A stretch of 64,000 nucleotides of DNA, from the NCBI GenBank assembly GCA_018907035.1, contig JACCIC010000190.1:186001-250000 (forward strand), written 5' to 3'. The DNA comes from Sycobia sp. Sy_11. Lineage: Eukaryota > Arthropoda > Insecta > Hymenoptera > Epichrysomallidae. The notes below the pieces were generated by a model that had not been told where the DNA came from, ran no database searches, and saw only the letters and a list, made by a program, of their open reading frames with translations. Position numbers and translations under genes: made by a program. This document shows positions 63,456 through 64,000 of this stretch, piece after piece. Position 1 is the stretch's first letter. Each line of letters begins with the position of its first letter.

Positions 63456-64000
63456 TATCCTATGGAGCCATGGTTATAATTACACACGCATAACATGGGT
63501 GTAATTGGATATGATAATATACCGGTAATGGCATCGAACTATTGGCAGTATACGTCAGGTGCATTGGCATGCCCACGCACAGCCACGATGCAGCAGTATG
63601 CGAGCTATGACAAACCCACATATATACAACATATCGTCAGCGTATATAACTTAAGCATCTCCGCGAACCACTGTTGTAGACATGAAGACAGATATGGGCA
63701 GTTGGTTCTTCGATAACTCGTATCTTAAAGAAATAGGAGTAGATCAATTACTACGGTAGCGGAAATTGCAATTCATGGGAAGTCCGCAACAGGATATACA
63801 GGAGTTTATAAAAAGGCTGGAAAATCTATAGAAAGTTGAGTGATATCGCAACTGAAATCTGAAATCTAATTCAGAGAATATTTTGCAGAGCAGGTAAAGC
63901 CCATACATAAGAAGCGGTAGTCATTTGAAAATTTGAAAACCCGATTAAGGCGTCAATTTAAGCTAATAAACTATGAACTATGATTAGAAGAGAAATTACG
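63456..64000. other. Unassigned end of window
   Basis: An open plus-strand frame at 63495-63716 has no recognised domain. The string GATCAATTACTACGGTAGC near 63741 resembles GATCTACTATTACGGTAGC near 3465, hinting at a shared repeat. Nothing else identified. Confidence 0.3.

Overview
The window looks like an AT-rich, transposon-packed stretch of an insect nuclear chromosome. The pointers are mariner, piggyBac-like, P-type and Helitron DNA transposons, R1-clade and I/jockey-type LINEs, a Penelope-like element, Ty3 and BEL/Pao LTR elements, many (AT)n arrays, and one spliced host exon. Hymenoptera (an ant-like genome) is my guess from the element mix, not something the sequence proves. I found no bacterial-style genes, CRISPR arrays, rRNA or tRNA genes.

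The only convincing host coding sequence is the last exon of a SOCS4/5-type suppressor of cytokine signalling gene (minus strand, 41707-41997), with a clean splice acceptor, the end of the SH2 domain and a full SOCS box. Its upstream exons are not recognisable here. Nearly everything else that codes is decayed mobile-element sequence.

Layout. 0-2.5 kb: GC-rich patch, then AT-rich dispersed repeats and foldbacks. 2.5-3.4: mariner. 3.4-6.2: Ty3 gag. 7.3-7.6: Penelope tail. 8.2-12.0: R1 copy A. 12.05-13.34: almost complete mariner. 13.4-15.9: jockey-type LINE. 15.9-18.15: BEL/Pao 5' half with LTR. 21.4-22.64: mariner with both TIRs. 23.0-23.7: solo LTR. 24.4-26.2: Ty3 pol. 28.2-29.8: P-type transposase. 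30.5-31.5: mariner. 32.0-33.96: I-type LINE 3' half. 36.1-40.95: Helitron with a mariner inserted in it. 41.7-42.0: SOCS exon. 44.4-46.9: R1 copy B. 47.6-49.2: LTR-like promoter, tandem repeats, Penelope fragment. 49.4-50.1: Ty3 integrase. 52.7-54.7: mariner tail fused to R1 copy C. 55.1-55.7: mariner. 56.1-56.6: piggyBac-like. 57.3-57.6: large foldback around (AAT)n. 57.6-61.4: a second R1 family (copy D). 62.4-63.5: BEL/Pao 3' end with LTR.

No element appears able to move on its own. The observations I rate highest are: two roughly 60-bp LINE-tail insertions that share a hairpin-plus-AATAAA layout and each carry a target-site duplication; a 143-bp inverted duplication inside R1 copy B; the AAT-centred palindrome at 57.4 kb; the young mariner killed by only three stops and a catalytic Asp-to-Glu change; and the SOCS exon embedded in this transposon-rich DNA. 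I saw no convincing new biological system.
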